A stretch of 14,043 nt of DNA. Origin: Gemmatimonadota bacterium (GTDB taxonomy: Bacteria > Gemmatimonadota > Gemmatimonadetes > Gemmatimonadales > GWC2-71-9). A model generated the notes under the pieces. It had not been told where the DNA came from, did no database searches, and worked only from the letters and a program-made list of their open reading frames with translations. Of the stretch, positions 1-6,885 are shown in pieces (the first letter of the stretch is position 1; each line of letters starts with the position of its first letter). The stretch covers positions 1-14,043 of the forward strand of contig QHTP01000185.1 in assembly GCA_003220855.1 (NCBI GenBank), read 5' to 3'. The position numbers were made by a program, and so were the translations under genes.

Positions 1-697
1 TCCCAAGTCCGCTGTCTTCTGGAAGACGTTAGGCTCAGTGTTCGATCTCAAGGGTCAAAAGGACTCCTCACTCTGGGCGTACAAGCAGGCGCTCGCCCTC
101 GATCCGGCGGACGTGAGCAGCGCGTTGCTGATCGCCAAGACGATCGTGGATGGGGCCGCGTACGATACGGCGCAGGCGAGCAAGCTCAAGAGCGATACGG
201 CCGCGCTGCGGGCCTACCGCAGTGCGTTCGCCGACCGCCTCGACTCGGCCCGCGTCTACCTGAATCGCGCGCTCGGTAGCGCCGATTCCACGCAGCGCCT
301 CAACGCCATGGTCATCATGCTGGGAGCGGGCTCCAAGATCGCGCAGGCAGGCGCGTACGACCGGGCGTACCCGTGGCTCGATCAGCTGCTGCAGGTCCTG
401 ACCCCGCGCACGCCGGCGGACACCGTCGGTCCGCGCCAGCAGATCCGCGTGCAGGCGAGCTTCTGGTTCGGCGTCTCGTCGGTCGCGTCGCTCGCCGGCC
501 CCTACTCGGCGATGGTCAAGTCGAAGAACTGCGAGGAAGCCAAGGCGATCAACGATCGGATCGCGCGCAGCAAGGAGGCGCTGATCACCGGCGCTCGAGT
601 GGCACCGGCGTTCGTGAACACGATGCTCGGCAACGTCGCGAAATTCGAAGGCGTGATGCCGCAGGTGAAGAAGCAATTCAAGTGCAAGAATTTCTGA
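1..697 (+). CDS. Tetratricopeptide-repeat-like protein, 5' truncated by window edge
   Basis: The open frame is already running at base 2 and stops with TGA at 695-697, so only the C-terminal 231 residues are visible and the true start lies outside the window. A GTG at 38 is an internal codon, not a convincing start. The first 35 or so residues fit one TPR unit: an LG pair, an AYKQAL helix and an LDPAD turn. The rest is mostly helical and alanine-rich, with weaker repeat character. Two cysteines lie near the end (KNCEEAK and the terminal FKCKNF). TPR proteins are protein-interaction scaffolds; no specific partner or role can be read here. The gene ends 50 bp before tRNA-Asp and has no visible link to cell-wall synthesis. 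No terminator is seen after it. The coding frame is sure, the TPR call fairly sure, the function unknown. Confidence 0.7.
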   Translation, partial: PKSAVFWKTLGSVFDLKGQKDSSLWAYKQALALDPADVSSALLIAKTIVDGAAYDTAQASKLKSDTAALRAYRSAFADRLDSARVYLNRALGSADSTQRLNAMVIMLGAGSKIAQAGAYDRAYPWLDQLLQVLTPRTPADTVGPRQQIRVQASFWFGVSSVASLAGPYSAMVKSKNCEEAKAINDRIARSKEALITGARVAPAFVNTMLGNVAKFEGVMPQVKKQFKCKNF

Positions 698-701
698 GGC
701 A

Positions 702-730
702 TTGAATTGACTTCCGCCCCGGCCTATATT
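702..730 (+). promoter_or_regulatory. Candidate sigma-70-type promoter for tRNA-Asp
   Basis: TTGAAT at 702-707 and TATATT at 725-730 are separated by 17 bp, the standard housekeeping spacing. Transcription would begin near 737, about 10 nt before the mature tRNA. A second -35-like hexamer, TTGACT at 707-712, is only 12 bp from the same -10 box and is badly spaced. The region stands out as AT-rich in very GC-rich DNA. No other promoter is apparent between here and rsmH, so it may also feed the cell-wall genes by read-through. Confidence 0.55.
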
Positions 731-747
731 GCGGCCTTCCGTCGCAG

Positions 748-821
748 GGGGCTGTAGCTCAGCTGGTTAGAGTGCCGGTCTGTCACACCGGAGGTCGCGG
801 GTTCGAGCCCCGTCAGCCCCG
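748..821 (+). tRNA. tRNA-Asp (anticodon GUC)
   Basis: A full cloverleaf of 74 nt can be drawn. The 7-bp acceptor stem pairs 748-754 (GGGGCTG) with 814-820 (CAGCCCC). The D arm begins GCTC at 757. The 5-bp anticodon stem pairs 775-779 (CCGGT) with 787-791 (ACCGG) around loop 780-786, which reads CTGTCAC and gives anticodon GTC at 782-784. The T arm holds GGGTTCGAGCCC. The discriminator base at 821 is G, as expected for tRNA-Asp. The bases after it are CCT, so the 3' CCA is not encoded and must be added after transcription. A terminator follows 31 nt downstream, then rsmH. Confidence 0.97.
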
Positions 822-852
822 CCTGAACCCGCCCCGCGGGACGACGCATCCG

Positions 853-887
853 GCCCCGTCTGCCACGGCAGGCGGGGCTTTCGTTTT
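853..887 (+). terminator. Rho-independent terminator between tRNA-Asp and rsmH
   Basis: An 11-bp stem pairs 853-863 (GCCCCGTCTGC) with 868-878 (GCAGGCGGGGC), with one G-T wobble and a 4-nt CACG loop. It is followed by a T-rich tract TTTCGTTTT at 879-887. This is a textbook intrinsic terminator for the tRNA transcript. It ends only 4 nt before the rsmH Shine-Dalgarno sequence, leaving no room for a separate rsmH promoter downstream of it. It may therefore act as a partial terminator or attenuator. Confidence 0.8.
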
Positions 888-891
888 CGGC

Positions 892-906
892 GAAGGGAGA
901 GCCACG
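892..906 (+). promoter_or_regulatory. Shine-Dalgarno and non-standard ACG start region of rsmH
   Basis: GAAGGGAG at 892-899 is a strong ribosome-binding sequence. The in-frame codon at proper spacing is ACG at 904-906, followed by codons for A-T-Y-H-V-P-V-L, the usual RsmH N-terminus. There is no ATG, GTG or TTG in this frame between the GTG at 772, which is inside the tRNA, and the GTG at 940, which would remove the conserved YHVPVL. The ATG at 917 is in another frame. Either translation begins at ACG or the base at 905 is a sequence error for T. Confidence 0.6.
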
Positions 907-1815
907 GCCACCTACCATGTCCCCGTCCTCGCGGACGCCGTGCGAGCCTGGGCCGACGGCAGCAGCCGCGCCGTCGACGCCACCGTTGGTGGGGGCGGGC
1001 ACGCGGCCCTGCTGCTCGCCGCCGGCGCCGAGGTGCTCGCGGTGGATCGCGACCCCGAGGCGATCGCCGCCGCCCGCGCCCGCCTGGGCGAAGACCGGAT
1101 CCGCTACTCCACCGGCCCATTCGGCTCGGCCAAGGTGCTGGGCACCGTCCAGAGCTTCCGGCCGGACCGCATCCTCCTGGACTTGGGCGTGTCGTCCCAC
1201 CAGCTCGATGACGACGGGCGCGGGTTTACCTTTCGGCCGGGCGCACGCCTCGACATGCGCATGGCCGCTGGCCTCGGCGTGACGGCCGCGGATGTCCTCA
1301 ACACCTGGCCGGCGGAGCGTTTGGCGGAGGCGTTCGCGGGCCTGGCGGACGAGCGGCACGCGCGGCGCCTCGGTCGCGTGATCGTGAAGCGGCGCGCCAC
1401 GGCGCCGTTCGCGACCAGCGATGATCTGGTCGGGGCGATTCGCGAGGCGCTAGGTCCGCGCTCGGGCCCTTCCGACTTCGCGCGCCTGTTCCAGGCACTG
1501 CGCATCGTGGTGAACCAGGAGCTCGAGCAACTCGACCTGGCCCTCCCGGCCCTGCGGGCCGCGCTCGTCGCCGGCGGCCGGCTCGCCGTGATCACCTACC
1601 ACTCGGGCGAGGACCGCATCGTCAAGCACGCCTTTCGCGACTGGAGCAAGTCGTGCGTCTGCCCGCCGCGCCAGCCCGTGTGCACCTGCCGTGGGCGGTC
1701 GCTGGGCCGCGTGCTCACCCGCAAATCGATCGCTCCTGCGGCGGCGGAGCTGGCGGACAATCCGCGCGCCCGCTCGGCGCGGATGCGGGCGTTCGCGGTG
1801 ACGGACGATGGCTAG
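904..1815 (+). CDS. rsmH: 16S rRNA (cytosine(1402)-N(4))-methyltransferase RsmH
   Basis: RsmH (formerly MraW) uses S-adenosylmethionine to N4-methylate C1402 in the ribosomal P site and is a common member of dcw clusters. From the ACG at 904 the product is 303 residues, close to the 313 of the E. coli enzyme. Visible motifs are YHVPVLADAV near the N-terminus, the SAM-binding DATVGGGGHAALL, DLGVSSHQLDDDGRGF with LDMRM, a family-typical ITYHSGEDRIVK, and a CVCPPRQPVCTC cysteine cluster near the C-terminus as in many RsmH proteins. The usual phenylalanine and leucine in the FHSLED motif are tyrosine and glycine here. The frame stays open back to 772, but those residues would be encoded inside the tRNA and terminator and are not conserved. 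The stop codon lies inside the ftsL-like gene (8-bp overlap). Family is certain; only the start is uncertain. Confidence 0.95.
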   Translation, partial: TATYHVPVLADAVRAWADGSSRAVDATVGGGGHAALLLAAGAEVLAVDRDPEAIAAARARLGEDRIRYSTGPFGSAKVLGTVQSFRPDRILLDLGVSSHQLDDDGRGFTFRPGARLDMRMAAGLGVTAADVLNTWPAERLAEAFAGLADERHARRLGRVIVKRRATAPFATSDDLVGAIREALGPRSGPSDFARLFQALRIVVNQELEQLDLALPALRAALVAGGRLAVITYHSGEDRIVKHAFRDWSKSCVCPPRQPVCTCRGRSLGRVLTRKSIAPAAAELADNPRARSARMRAFAVTDDG

Positions 1816-2092
1816 GGGCCGCCACTGGGTGGCCGGGTGGCTCGTGGCGTTTCTCGTGACCACCTGGGTCGTGTACGCGCGGCAAACGGCCGCGATCCGC
1901 GCCGCGCGCGAGCTCACCGAGCTGCGCGGCCGGCGCGCCAACCTCGAGGCGCACCGCAGCGATCTGGAGCGCCGCATCCGCGCCGCGCAGGGCCGCACCG
2001 TGCTGGTGCCGCGCGCCCAGCAGCGCCTGGGGCTCCACCTCCCGAGCGACAGTGAGATCATTCTCCTCCCCGCACCGGGTGGGTCGCACTAG
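1808..2092 (+). CDS. ftsL: FtsL-like cell-division protein
   Basis: This is a 94-residue single-pass membrane protein. A short basic N-terminus is followed by a membrane segment at about residues 8-24 (rich in V, A, L and W). A charged helix with coiled-coil character follows at about 28-60 (many R, E, L and A), then an RLGLHLPSDSEIILL ending typical of FtsL and septum-formation initiator proteins. FtsL forms a complex with FtsB and FtsQ and helps activate FtsW-FtsI. FtsL sequences diverge strongly, so the call rests on size, topology, the LGL-x-x-P tail and position between rsmH and ftsI. The ATG at 1808 overlaps the end of rsmH by 8 bp, implying coupled translation. A DivIC/FtsB-type protein is the alternative. 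Confidence 0.8.
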   Translation: MARGRHWVAGWLVAFLVTTWVVYARQTAAIRAARELTELRGRRANLEAHRSDLERRIRAAQGRTVLVPRAQQRLGLHLPSDSEIILLPAPGGSH

Positions 2093-2094
2093 CG

Positions 2095-4056
2095 ATGGCG
2101 AGGCCCGCGGTGCGGCTCCAGGTGGTGGAAGTCGGCATCTTTGTCGGGCTCGCCCTCTTGGCCGGACGCGCGGCCCAGGTCCAGATCGGGCAGGGCCGTC
2201 GCTGGGCCGAGGAGGCGCAGGCCAAGCGCACCGAGCGCATCGTGCTGGCGGCGCGCCGCGGCGCGCTGCTCGATCGCCACGGCACGCCGCTCGGGCTCAC
2301 CCAGGAGACCTATCACGTCGGCATCGCGCCCAACGAGCTGCGCGATCCGGCGGCCGACGGCGCGCTCATCGCGCGGCGGCTCGGCCTCTCGGCGCGCGCC
2401 TGGCAACTGGCCTTGCGCAAACGCTACGCGTACCTCGCCGGCCCGTACAGCGGGGTGGAGGTGCAGCCCTTGCGGAGCATCCGCGGCGTGCACCTCGAGG
2501 CGGTGCTCAACCGGTTCTATCCCGCGCCCGATCTCGCCCGCGCCACGATCGGGTGGCTGGGCGACGACGGGCATGGCGCGTCGGGGCTCGAGAAGACGCT
2601 CGACACCCTGCTCGCCGGCCGGGCGGGAGCGGCGGTGGTGCTGAAGGACCGCGAGGGCCGTGAATACGAATCGCCGGCGCGGGTGATCGCGGCGCCGGTG
2701 CCGGGGCTCGACGTTGTGCTCACACTCGACGCGGACCTCCAGGAGATCGGGCAGCGGGCGCTGGACGACGCGGTGCGGCGTATGGACGCGGACGGCGGCG
2801 ACGTCGTGATGCTCGACCCGGGGACGGGCGAGGTCCTGGCGCTCGCCTCGCGGCACCGCGACGGCGCGTCGCGCCCCAGCGCGTTCACCGACACGTTCGA
2901 GCCCGGCTCGATCGTCAAGATCTTCGCGGCCGCCGCGCTGCTGTCGCACGGTCGGGTGGCCCCCACCGACCGGGTCTCGGGCGAGGGGGGGAAGTACCGG
3001 CTGCCCGGTCGCACGATCACGGACGAGCAGCCGCTCCCCTCGCTGACGCTGGCGGACGCGATCCGCGTCTCGAGCAACATCGCGATGGCCAAGTTCGTGA
3101 CGCGGCTCGCTCCCGCGGAGCAGTACCTGACGCTCCGCGCCTTCGGCTTCGGGGCGAACACGGGGATCGAGTTTCCGGCCGAGGCGCCCGGGCGGCTGCG
3201 GCTGCCGTCCGAGTGGACCCGGCCGAGCGCGGCGAGCCTCGCGATGGGCTACGAGCTGTCGGTCACGCCGATCCAAGTGGCTGCGGCGTACGGCGCCCTC
3301 GCGAACGACGGCGTGCTGCTCGCCCCCACGTTAATCCGCGAGGTCCGGACCGCAGGAGGCGTGCTGTACCGCCACCGGCCCGAGCCGGTGCGGCGCGCGG
3401 TGTCGCCCGCGGTGGCCGCGGCGCTGCGCGACCTGCTGCGCGGCGTGGTGGAGAGCGGCACCGGCACCGAGGCCGCGCTCGCGAACTTTCCCGTGGCGGC
3501 CAAGACCGGCACGGCCCGCCGGGTGGTGAACGGCCATTACGCGCCCGGCGACTACACGGCGTCGTTCGCGGCACTGTTCCCGGCTGACAAGCCGCAGCTG
3601 GTGCTCGTCGTCAAGATCGACCACCCGCATAAGGGGAGCTACTTCGCCGCGCAGACGGCGGCGCCCGTCACGCGCTCGATGCTCGAGCAGGCGCTCGCGG
3701 CCCGCACCGTGGCGCTCGACCGTAGCCGGCTCTCCATCGCGGCGCCGCGCGCCGCGGCGGCACCGCTCGAGGACGACGGGGGCGTCGTGCCCTACGTGGT
3801 CCCCTGGCCGTATCAACCGGACAGCGCCGCGCCCGGGCCGCGCAGTGCCGTCCCCGACGTGACGGGGCTGGGCATGCGGGAGGCCGTGCGCACGCTGCAT
3901 CGCCGCGGCTTCCGGGTCACGCTCAAGGGCTGGGGCTCGGCCGAGCACACCTGGCCGGGGGCCGGCGACAGCGCCTCGGTCGGGTCTACGGTCACGCTGT
4001 TCGCCGGGGGGCCTGTCCATGCCCGCACGCCGGCCCGCCGCCGGCACCGGCCATGA
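2095..4056 (+). CDS. ftsI: Septal class B penicillin-binding protein FtsI (PBP3/PBP2B type) with PASTA domain
   Basis: This D,D-transpeptidase crosslinks septal peptidoglycan stem peptides on the outer face of the cytoplasmic membrane, with FtsW. The product has 653 residues. A hydrophobic N-terminal anchor lies at about 9-27. The dimerisation domain opens with RRGALLDRHGTPL. The transpeptidase domain follows, with the active-site motif S272-I-V-K275 in FEPGSIVK, the SxN motif S326-S-N328 and K470-T-G472. One PASTA domain spans about 585-640, beginning AVPDVTGLGMREAV. A proline- and alanine-rich linker joins the catalytic and PASTA parts. A C-terminal PASTA recalls the PBP2B/SpoVD type, whereas E. 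coli FtsI has none. The ATG at 2095 lies 2 bp after the ftsL stop, and the stop overlaps the murE ATG in an ATGA. All catalytic motifs are present and the gene looks intact. Confidence 0.95.
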   Translation: MARPAVRLQVVEVGIFVGLALLAGRAAQVQIGQGRRWAEEAQAKRTERIVLAARRGALLDRHGTPLGLTQETYHVGIAPNELRDPAADGALIARRLGLSARAWQLALRKRYAYLAGPYSGVEVQPLRSIRGVHLEAVLNRFYPAPDLARATIGWLGDDGHGASGLEKTLDTLLAGRAGAAVVLKDREGREYESPARVIAAPVPGLDVVLTLDADLQEIGQRALDDAVRRMDADGGDVVMLDPGTGEVLALASRHRDGASRPSAFTDTFEPGSIVKIFAAAALLSHGRVAPTDRVSGEGGKYRLPGRTITDEQPLPSLTLADAIRVSSNIAMAKFVTRLAPAEQYLTLRAFGFGANTGIEFPAEAPGRLRLPSEWTRPSAASLAMGYELSVTPIQVAAAYGALANDGVLLAPTLIREVRTAGGVLYRHRPEPVRRAVSPAVAAALRDLLRGVVESGTGTEAALANFPVAAKTGTARRVVNGHYAPGDYTASFAALFPADKPQLVLVVKIDHPHKGSYFAAQTAAPVTRSMLEQALAARTVALDRSRLSIAAPRAAAAPLEDDGGVVPYVVPWPYQPDSAAPGPRSAVPDVTGLGMREAVRTLHRRGFRVTLKGWGSAEHTWPGAGDSASVGSTVTLFAGGPVHARTPARRRHRP

Positions 4057-5369
4057 ACCGGCTCGCCGAGATCGTCGCCGCGCTAGAGCACGGGTCCGTG
4101 CTCGTCGAGACCCCCGACTTGCACACCTGGCCCGAGATCACGGGCCTCACGGCCGATAGTCGCAAAGTGACCGCGGGCATGCTGTATTGCGCCGTGACCG
4201 GCTCGGTCCAGGACGGGCACAGGTTCGTCGCCGACGCGCGGCAGCATGGCGCGGTCGCGGCGTTGGTGGAGCGCGAGCAACCGGTCGACGTGCCGCAGAT
4301 CCTGGTGCGCGACGGACGCCGCGCCGCCGCCCTCGCGGCCGAAGCGTGGTACGGACGGCCGGCGGCGCGGCTCGACCTGGTCGGGGTGACCGGGACCAAC
4401 GGCAAGACCACGTCGGTCACGCTGCTGCGTCACGTGCTGTCCGCCCTCGAGCCAACGGGATCGGTCGGCACGCTGGGAGCATTCGCTCCCGACGGCGCAC
4501 CCGTGGCGAGCGAGGCGGGGAACCTGACGACGCCCGGCCCGATCGACCTGCAGGCGACGCTGGCGGCGCTGGTCGAGCGCGGGGCACGCGGCGCCGCGAT
4601 GGAAGTGTCGTCGCACAGCCTCGATCAGGGGCGCGTGGACGGGCTGGTGTTCCGGGCCGCCCTGTTCACGAATCTGACACGCGATCACCTCGACTACCAC
4701 AAGACCCTGGACGCTTATTTCCGCGCCAAGGCGAAGCTGCTACAGCACCTCGCGCCCGATGGCCTCGAGGTGGTGAACGCCGACGACCCCGCGTGGGGCA
4801 GACTGCGCCGCGAGCACCGCCGCGTCACGTTCGGGGAGCGCAGCGGCGAGGTGACCGCGCGCCGCGTGACGCTCGACGCCCAGGGCGCGCGCTTCGAGCT
4901 CGGCACGCCGATGGGCAGCGCGGCGGTGCGACTGCCCCTGCTGGGCCGCTTTAATGTGGCGAACGCGCTCGGCGTGGCGGCGTGCGCCTGGGGCCTCGGC
5001 ATCCCGGTCGAGACCGTGGCCGAGCGGCTCACGGCCGCGCCCCAGATCCCGGGACGGATGGAGCGGATCGCGCAGCGGCCGTGTACGGTGCTGCGTGACT
5101 ACGCGCACACGCCGGACGCGCTCGAGCGCGCGCTCGAGACGCTGCGGCCGCTCACCACCGGCCGGCTGATCGTCGTGTTCGGCGCCGGGGGGGACCGCGA
5201 CCCGGGCAAGCGCGCGCATGGGAGCGAGACCCCACCGCCGCGAGGTCGATCGCCGCCGGGCCATCGCACTCGGTCTCGAGCTGGCGCGGCCGGGAGACAC
5301 CCTGCTGCTCGCCGGGAAGGGGCACGAGACGTATCAGGTCGTGGGAACCGAAAAGCAGCCGTTCGATGA
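4053..5369 (+). CDS. murE: UDP-MurNAc-tripeptide synthetase MurE, with internal deletion and frameshift
   Basis: MurE adds the third stem residue, usually meso-diaminopimelate in diderms, to UDP-MurNAc-L-Ala-D-Glu using ATP. The N-terminal and central parts are normal: GVTGTNGKTT with Lys118, LTTPGPIDLQ, MEVSSHSLDQGRV, FTNLTRDHLDYH, the AKAKLL lysine region, GRFNVANALG, PGRMERI and DYAHTPDALE. The frame is right through GAGGDRDPGKR (residues 377-387). After base 5213 it turns into unrelated P/R/G-rich sequence and stops at 5369. The true C-terminus resumes in another frame at about 5218. Compared with the family, about 30-40 residues are missing at the break, including the DNPR motif that binds diaminopimelate. 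The start ATG at 4053 overlaps the ftsI stop. As written the protein should be inactive; sequencing or assembly error is the likeliest cause. Confidence 0.9.
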   Translation: MNRLAEIVAALEHGSVLVETPDLHTWPEITGLTADSRKVTAGMLYCAVTGSVQDGHRFVADARQHGAVAALVEREQPVDVPQILVRDGRRAAALAAEAWYGRPAARLDLVGVTGTNGKTTSVTLLRHVLSALEPTGSVGTLGAFAPDGAPVASEAGNLTTPGPIDLQATLAALVERGARGAAMEVSSHSLDQGRVDGLVFRAALFTNLTRDHLDYHKTLDAYFRAKAKLLQHLAPDGLEVVNADDPAWGRLRREHRRVTFGERSGEVTARRVTLDAQGARFELGTPMGSAAVRLPLLGRFNVANALGVAACAWGLGIPVETVAERLTAAPQIPGRMERIAQRPCTVLRDYAHTPDALERALETLRPLTTGRLIVVFGAGGDRDPGKRAHGSETPPPRGRSPPGHRTRSRAGAAGRHPAARREGARDVSGRGNRKAAVR

Positions 5370-5403
5370 GCGGGTGGTGGTGAGAGAACTGGGGGCGTCG
5401 TGA
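5218..5403 (+). pseudogene. murE: Out-of-frame C-terminal tail of MurE
   Basis: This stretch reads in a different frame from the body of murE and encodes the recognisable end of the same protein: VDRRRAIALGLELARPGD, then LAGKGHETYQVVG (AGKGHE at 5311-5328), then QPFDERVVVREL and a TGA at 5401-5403. GKGHE contributes glycine and glutamate to amino-acid substrate binding in MurE. An ATG happens to sit at 5218, but no ribosome-binding sequence precedes it and a 61-residue piece would not fold as a domain by itself. It marks the natural 3' end of murE. Joined to the body at 4053-5213, it gives a protein roughly 40 residues shorter than typical MurE. Confidence 0.85.
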
Positions 5404-5409
5404 GCGAAC

Positions 5410-5513
5410 GAATGCGGAATGTCGAATGCGGAATGCGGAATGTCAGGGGAAGCGTCAGCCGGCGAGCGAGCCTTCACTGCAATTCCGCACTCCGCATTCC
5501 GCATTCCGCATTG
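5410..5513 (+). repeat. Inverted pair of GAATGCG heptamer arrays between murE and murF
   Basis: The left arm at 5410-5444 is five consecutive 7-bp units: GAATGCG, GAATGTC, GAATGCG, GAATGCG, GAATGTC. The right arm at 5479-5513 is five units of the complementary type: GCAATTC, CGCACTC, CGCATTC, CGCATTC, CGCATTG. The arms match as reverse complements at 29 of 35 positions and flank a 34-nt spacer, so the mRNA could form a long imperfect hairpin. The sequence is much richer in A and T than its surroundings. There is no T tract after it, so it does not look like a standard terminator. It fills nearly the whole gap between murE and murF. It may be one copy of a dispersed intergenic repeat family. 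Confidence 0.85.
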
Positions 5514-5524
5514 GGGGTTGGGCG

Positions 5525-6865
5525 GTGACCGTCTGGGACTCGGCGCGCGTTTCCGCCGCGCTCGGCGTGTCTGGGCCTCGGGGTCTGCGTTTCTCAGGGG
5601 TGGGGACCGACACCCGCCACCTGACTCCCGGCACCTTGTTCGTCGCGCTCAAGGGTGACCGGTTCGACGCGCACGCGTTCCTCGATCAGGCAAGAGCCCA
5701 GGGGGCCGCCGCGGCGGTGGTGCGGCAGGGCACGCCGGCGGTGGCTGGGCTGCCGTTCTTCGAGGTCGCCGACACGCTTGCCGCCCTCGGATTGCTGGCG
5801 CGGGCGCGCCGCCGGCTGTTGCCGCCGGGCAGCCCCGTCGTCGGGGTCACGGGGTCGAGCGGGAAGACGAGCACCAAAGAGATGATCCGCGCCGTGCTCG
5901 CCACCACCTACCGCGTGCACGCGACGGGCGGCAACCTCAACAATCTCGTGGGCGTGCCGCTGACGATCCTCGCGGCGCCCGATGACGCCGAAGCGCTGGT
6001 GATCGAGGCGGGGACGAGCATTCCCGGAGAGATCCCGCGGCTGCGCTCGGTGATCGAGCCGACGATCGCGGTGATCGCGAACGTGGGGTACGCCCACGTC
6101 GGGGGCTTCGGCTCGCTCGAGGGCGTGATGCAGGAGAAGCTCGCGCTGGCCGAAGGCGCGCGGGTGGCGGTGGTCGGCACCGACCCGCCGCAACTCGCGG
6201 TGGAAGCCCGGCGCCGGGCGCGCACCGTGGTGGCCGGCACGGGGCGAAACGCGGACGTGCGGCCCGACGCGGCCGAGCTCGACGACGGCGGCCACCCGCG
6301 GCTCACGTGGCGAGGCCACACGGTTACCCTGCCCGTGGTGGGTTTCCACCAGATTGAGAACGCCATGCTCGCGCTCGCGGTGGGACGTGAAGTGGGGGCG
6401 GATCCGGCGCGGGCGGTGGCGGCGCTCGCCGGCGTGCGCCTGCCGGGCGGGCGGGGGGCTATGCTCCAGCTGGGCGCGCTAACGGTCATCGACGACACGT
6501 ACAACGCGAATCCGGGTTCGCTGCACTGGGCGGTGAAGTTCGCGCACTGGCTGGCGCAGCGGCGGGGGCGACCCCTGGCGGTGGTGGTGGGCTCGATGTT
6601 GGAGCTCGGGCCCGAGAGTGCCAGATTGCATGCGCTCGCGGCGGCCGAGATCGCCGCCCTCGCCCCGGCGGTGGTCGCCGCGGTGGGGGAGTTCGTCCCG
6701 GCGTTCGAGCCGTACCGCGAGGCGCTCGGCCGGCGTCTGCTGGTGGCGCCGGACGCCGACGCACTCGGGCCGCGTCTCAAGGCGGCCTTGAAGGGCAACG
6801 AGATCGTCCTGCTCAAGGCGTCGCGCGGGGTGGCGCTCGAGCGGGTGCTGCCGCACCTGAACTGA
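5525..6865 (+). CDS. murF: UDP-MurNAc-tripeptide--D-alanyl-D-alanine ligase MurF
   Basis: MurF uses ATP to attach D-Ala-D-Ala to the UDP-MurNAc-tripeptide, completing the pentapeptide in the cytoplasm. From the GTG at 5525 the product is 446 residues, near the 452 of E. coli. It shows TDTRHLTPGTLFVALKG at the N-terminus, the P-loop GVTGSSGKTS with Lys114, GGNLNNLVGVPLT, EAGTSIPGEI, NVGYAHVGGFGS, the GFHQIENAMLAL helix, DDTYNANPGS and LLKASRGVALERVL near the end. The usual G-D-M in GDMxELG is GSM here, and KGSR is KASR, both minor. An ATG at 5426 in the same frame would translate the heptamer repeats into a non-conserved leader, so the GTG after a G-rich stretch at 5513-5517 is preferred. The gene looks intact, unlike its relatives murE and murD in this window. 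Confidence 0.93.
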   Translation: MTVWDSARVSAALGVSGPRGLRFSGVGTDTRHLTPGTLFVALKGDRFDAHAFLDQARAQGAAAAVVRQGTPAVAGLPFFEVADTLAALGLLARARRRLLPPGSPVVGVTGSSGKTSTKEMIRAVLATTYRVHATGGNLNNLVGVPLTILAAPDDAEALVIEAGTSIPGEIPRLRSVIEPTIAVIANVGYAHVGGFGSLEGVMQEKLALAEGARVAVVGTDPPQLAVEARRRARTVVAGTGRNADVRPDAAELDDGGHPRLTWRGHTVTLPVVGFHQIENAMLALAVGREVGADPARAVAALAGVRLPGGRGAMLQLGALTVIDDTYNANPGSLHWAVKFAHWLAQRRGRPLAVVVGSMLELGPESARLHALAAAEIAALAPAVVAAVGEFVPAFEPYREALGRRLLVAPDADALGPRLKAALKGNEIVLLKASRGVALERVLPHLN

Positions 6866-6885
6866 CGGGGGCGAAGGATCCGTCC

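Noticed and set aside
772..903. Upstream extension of rsmH to GTG at 772
   Set aside because: The GTG lies inside tRNA-Asp and the extension would translate the tRNA and the terminator; its residues do not resemble RsmH.
2089..3276. Long open frame on the minus strand opposite ftsI
   Set aside because: It is antisense to a clearly conserved gene, its translation is R/P/G/A-rich without motifs, and long shadow frames are expected in very GC-rich DNA. The same holds for the minus-strand frame at 11800-12996 opposite murC.
5205..5403. Programmed ribosomal frameshift in murE
   Set aside because: A frameshift alone would not explain the missing 30-40 residues, and no slippery sequence with a following structure is seen at the break. 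The 7-G run at 5187-5193 lies before the break and is read in the correct frame.
5410..5513. CRISPR array
   Set aside because: The 7-bp units are contiguous without unique spacers, and no cas genes are present.
5426..5524. Upstream ATG start for murF at 5426
   Set aside because: The extra residues are the translated heptamer repeats (NAEC, HSAFRI) and do not match MurF; GTG at 5525 gives a normal length.
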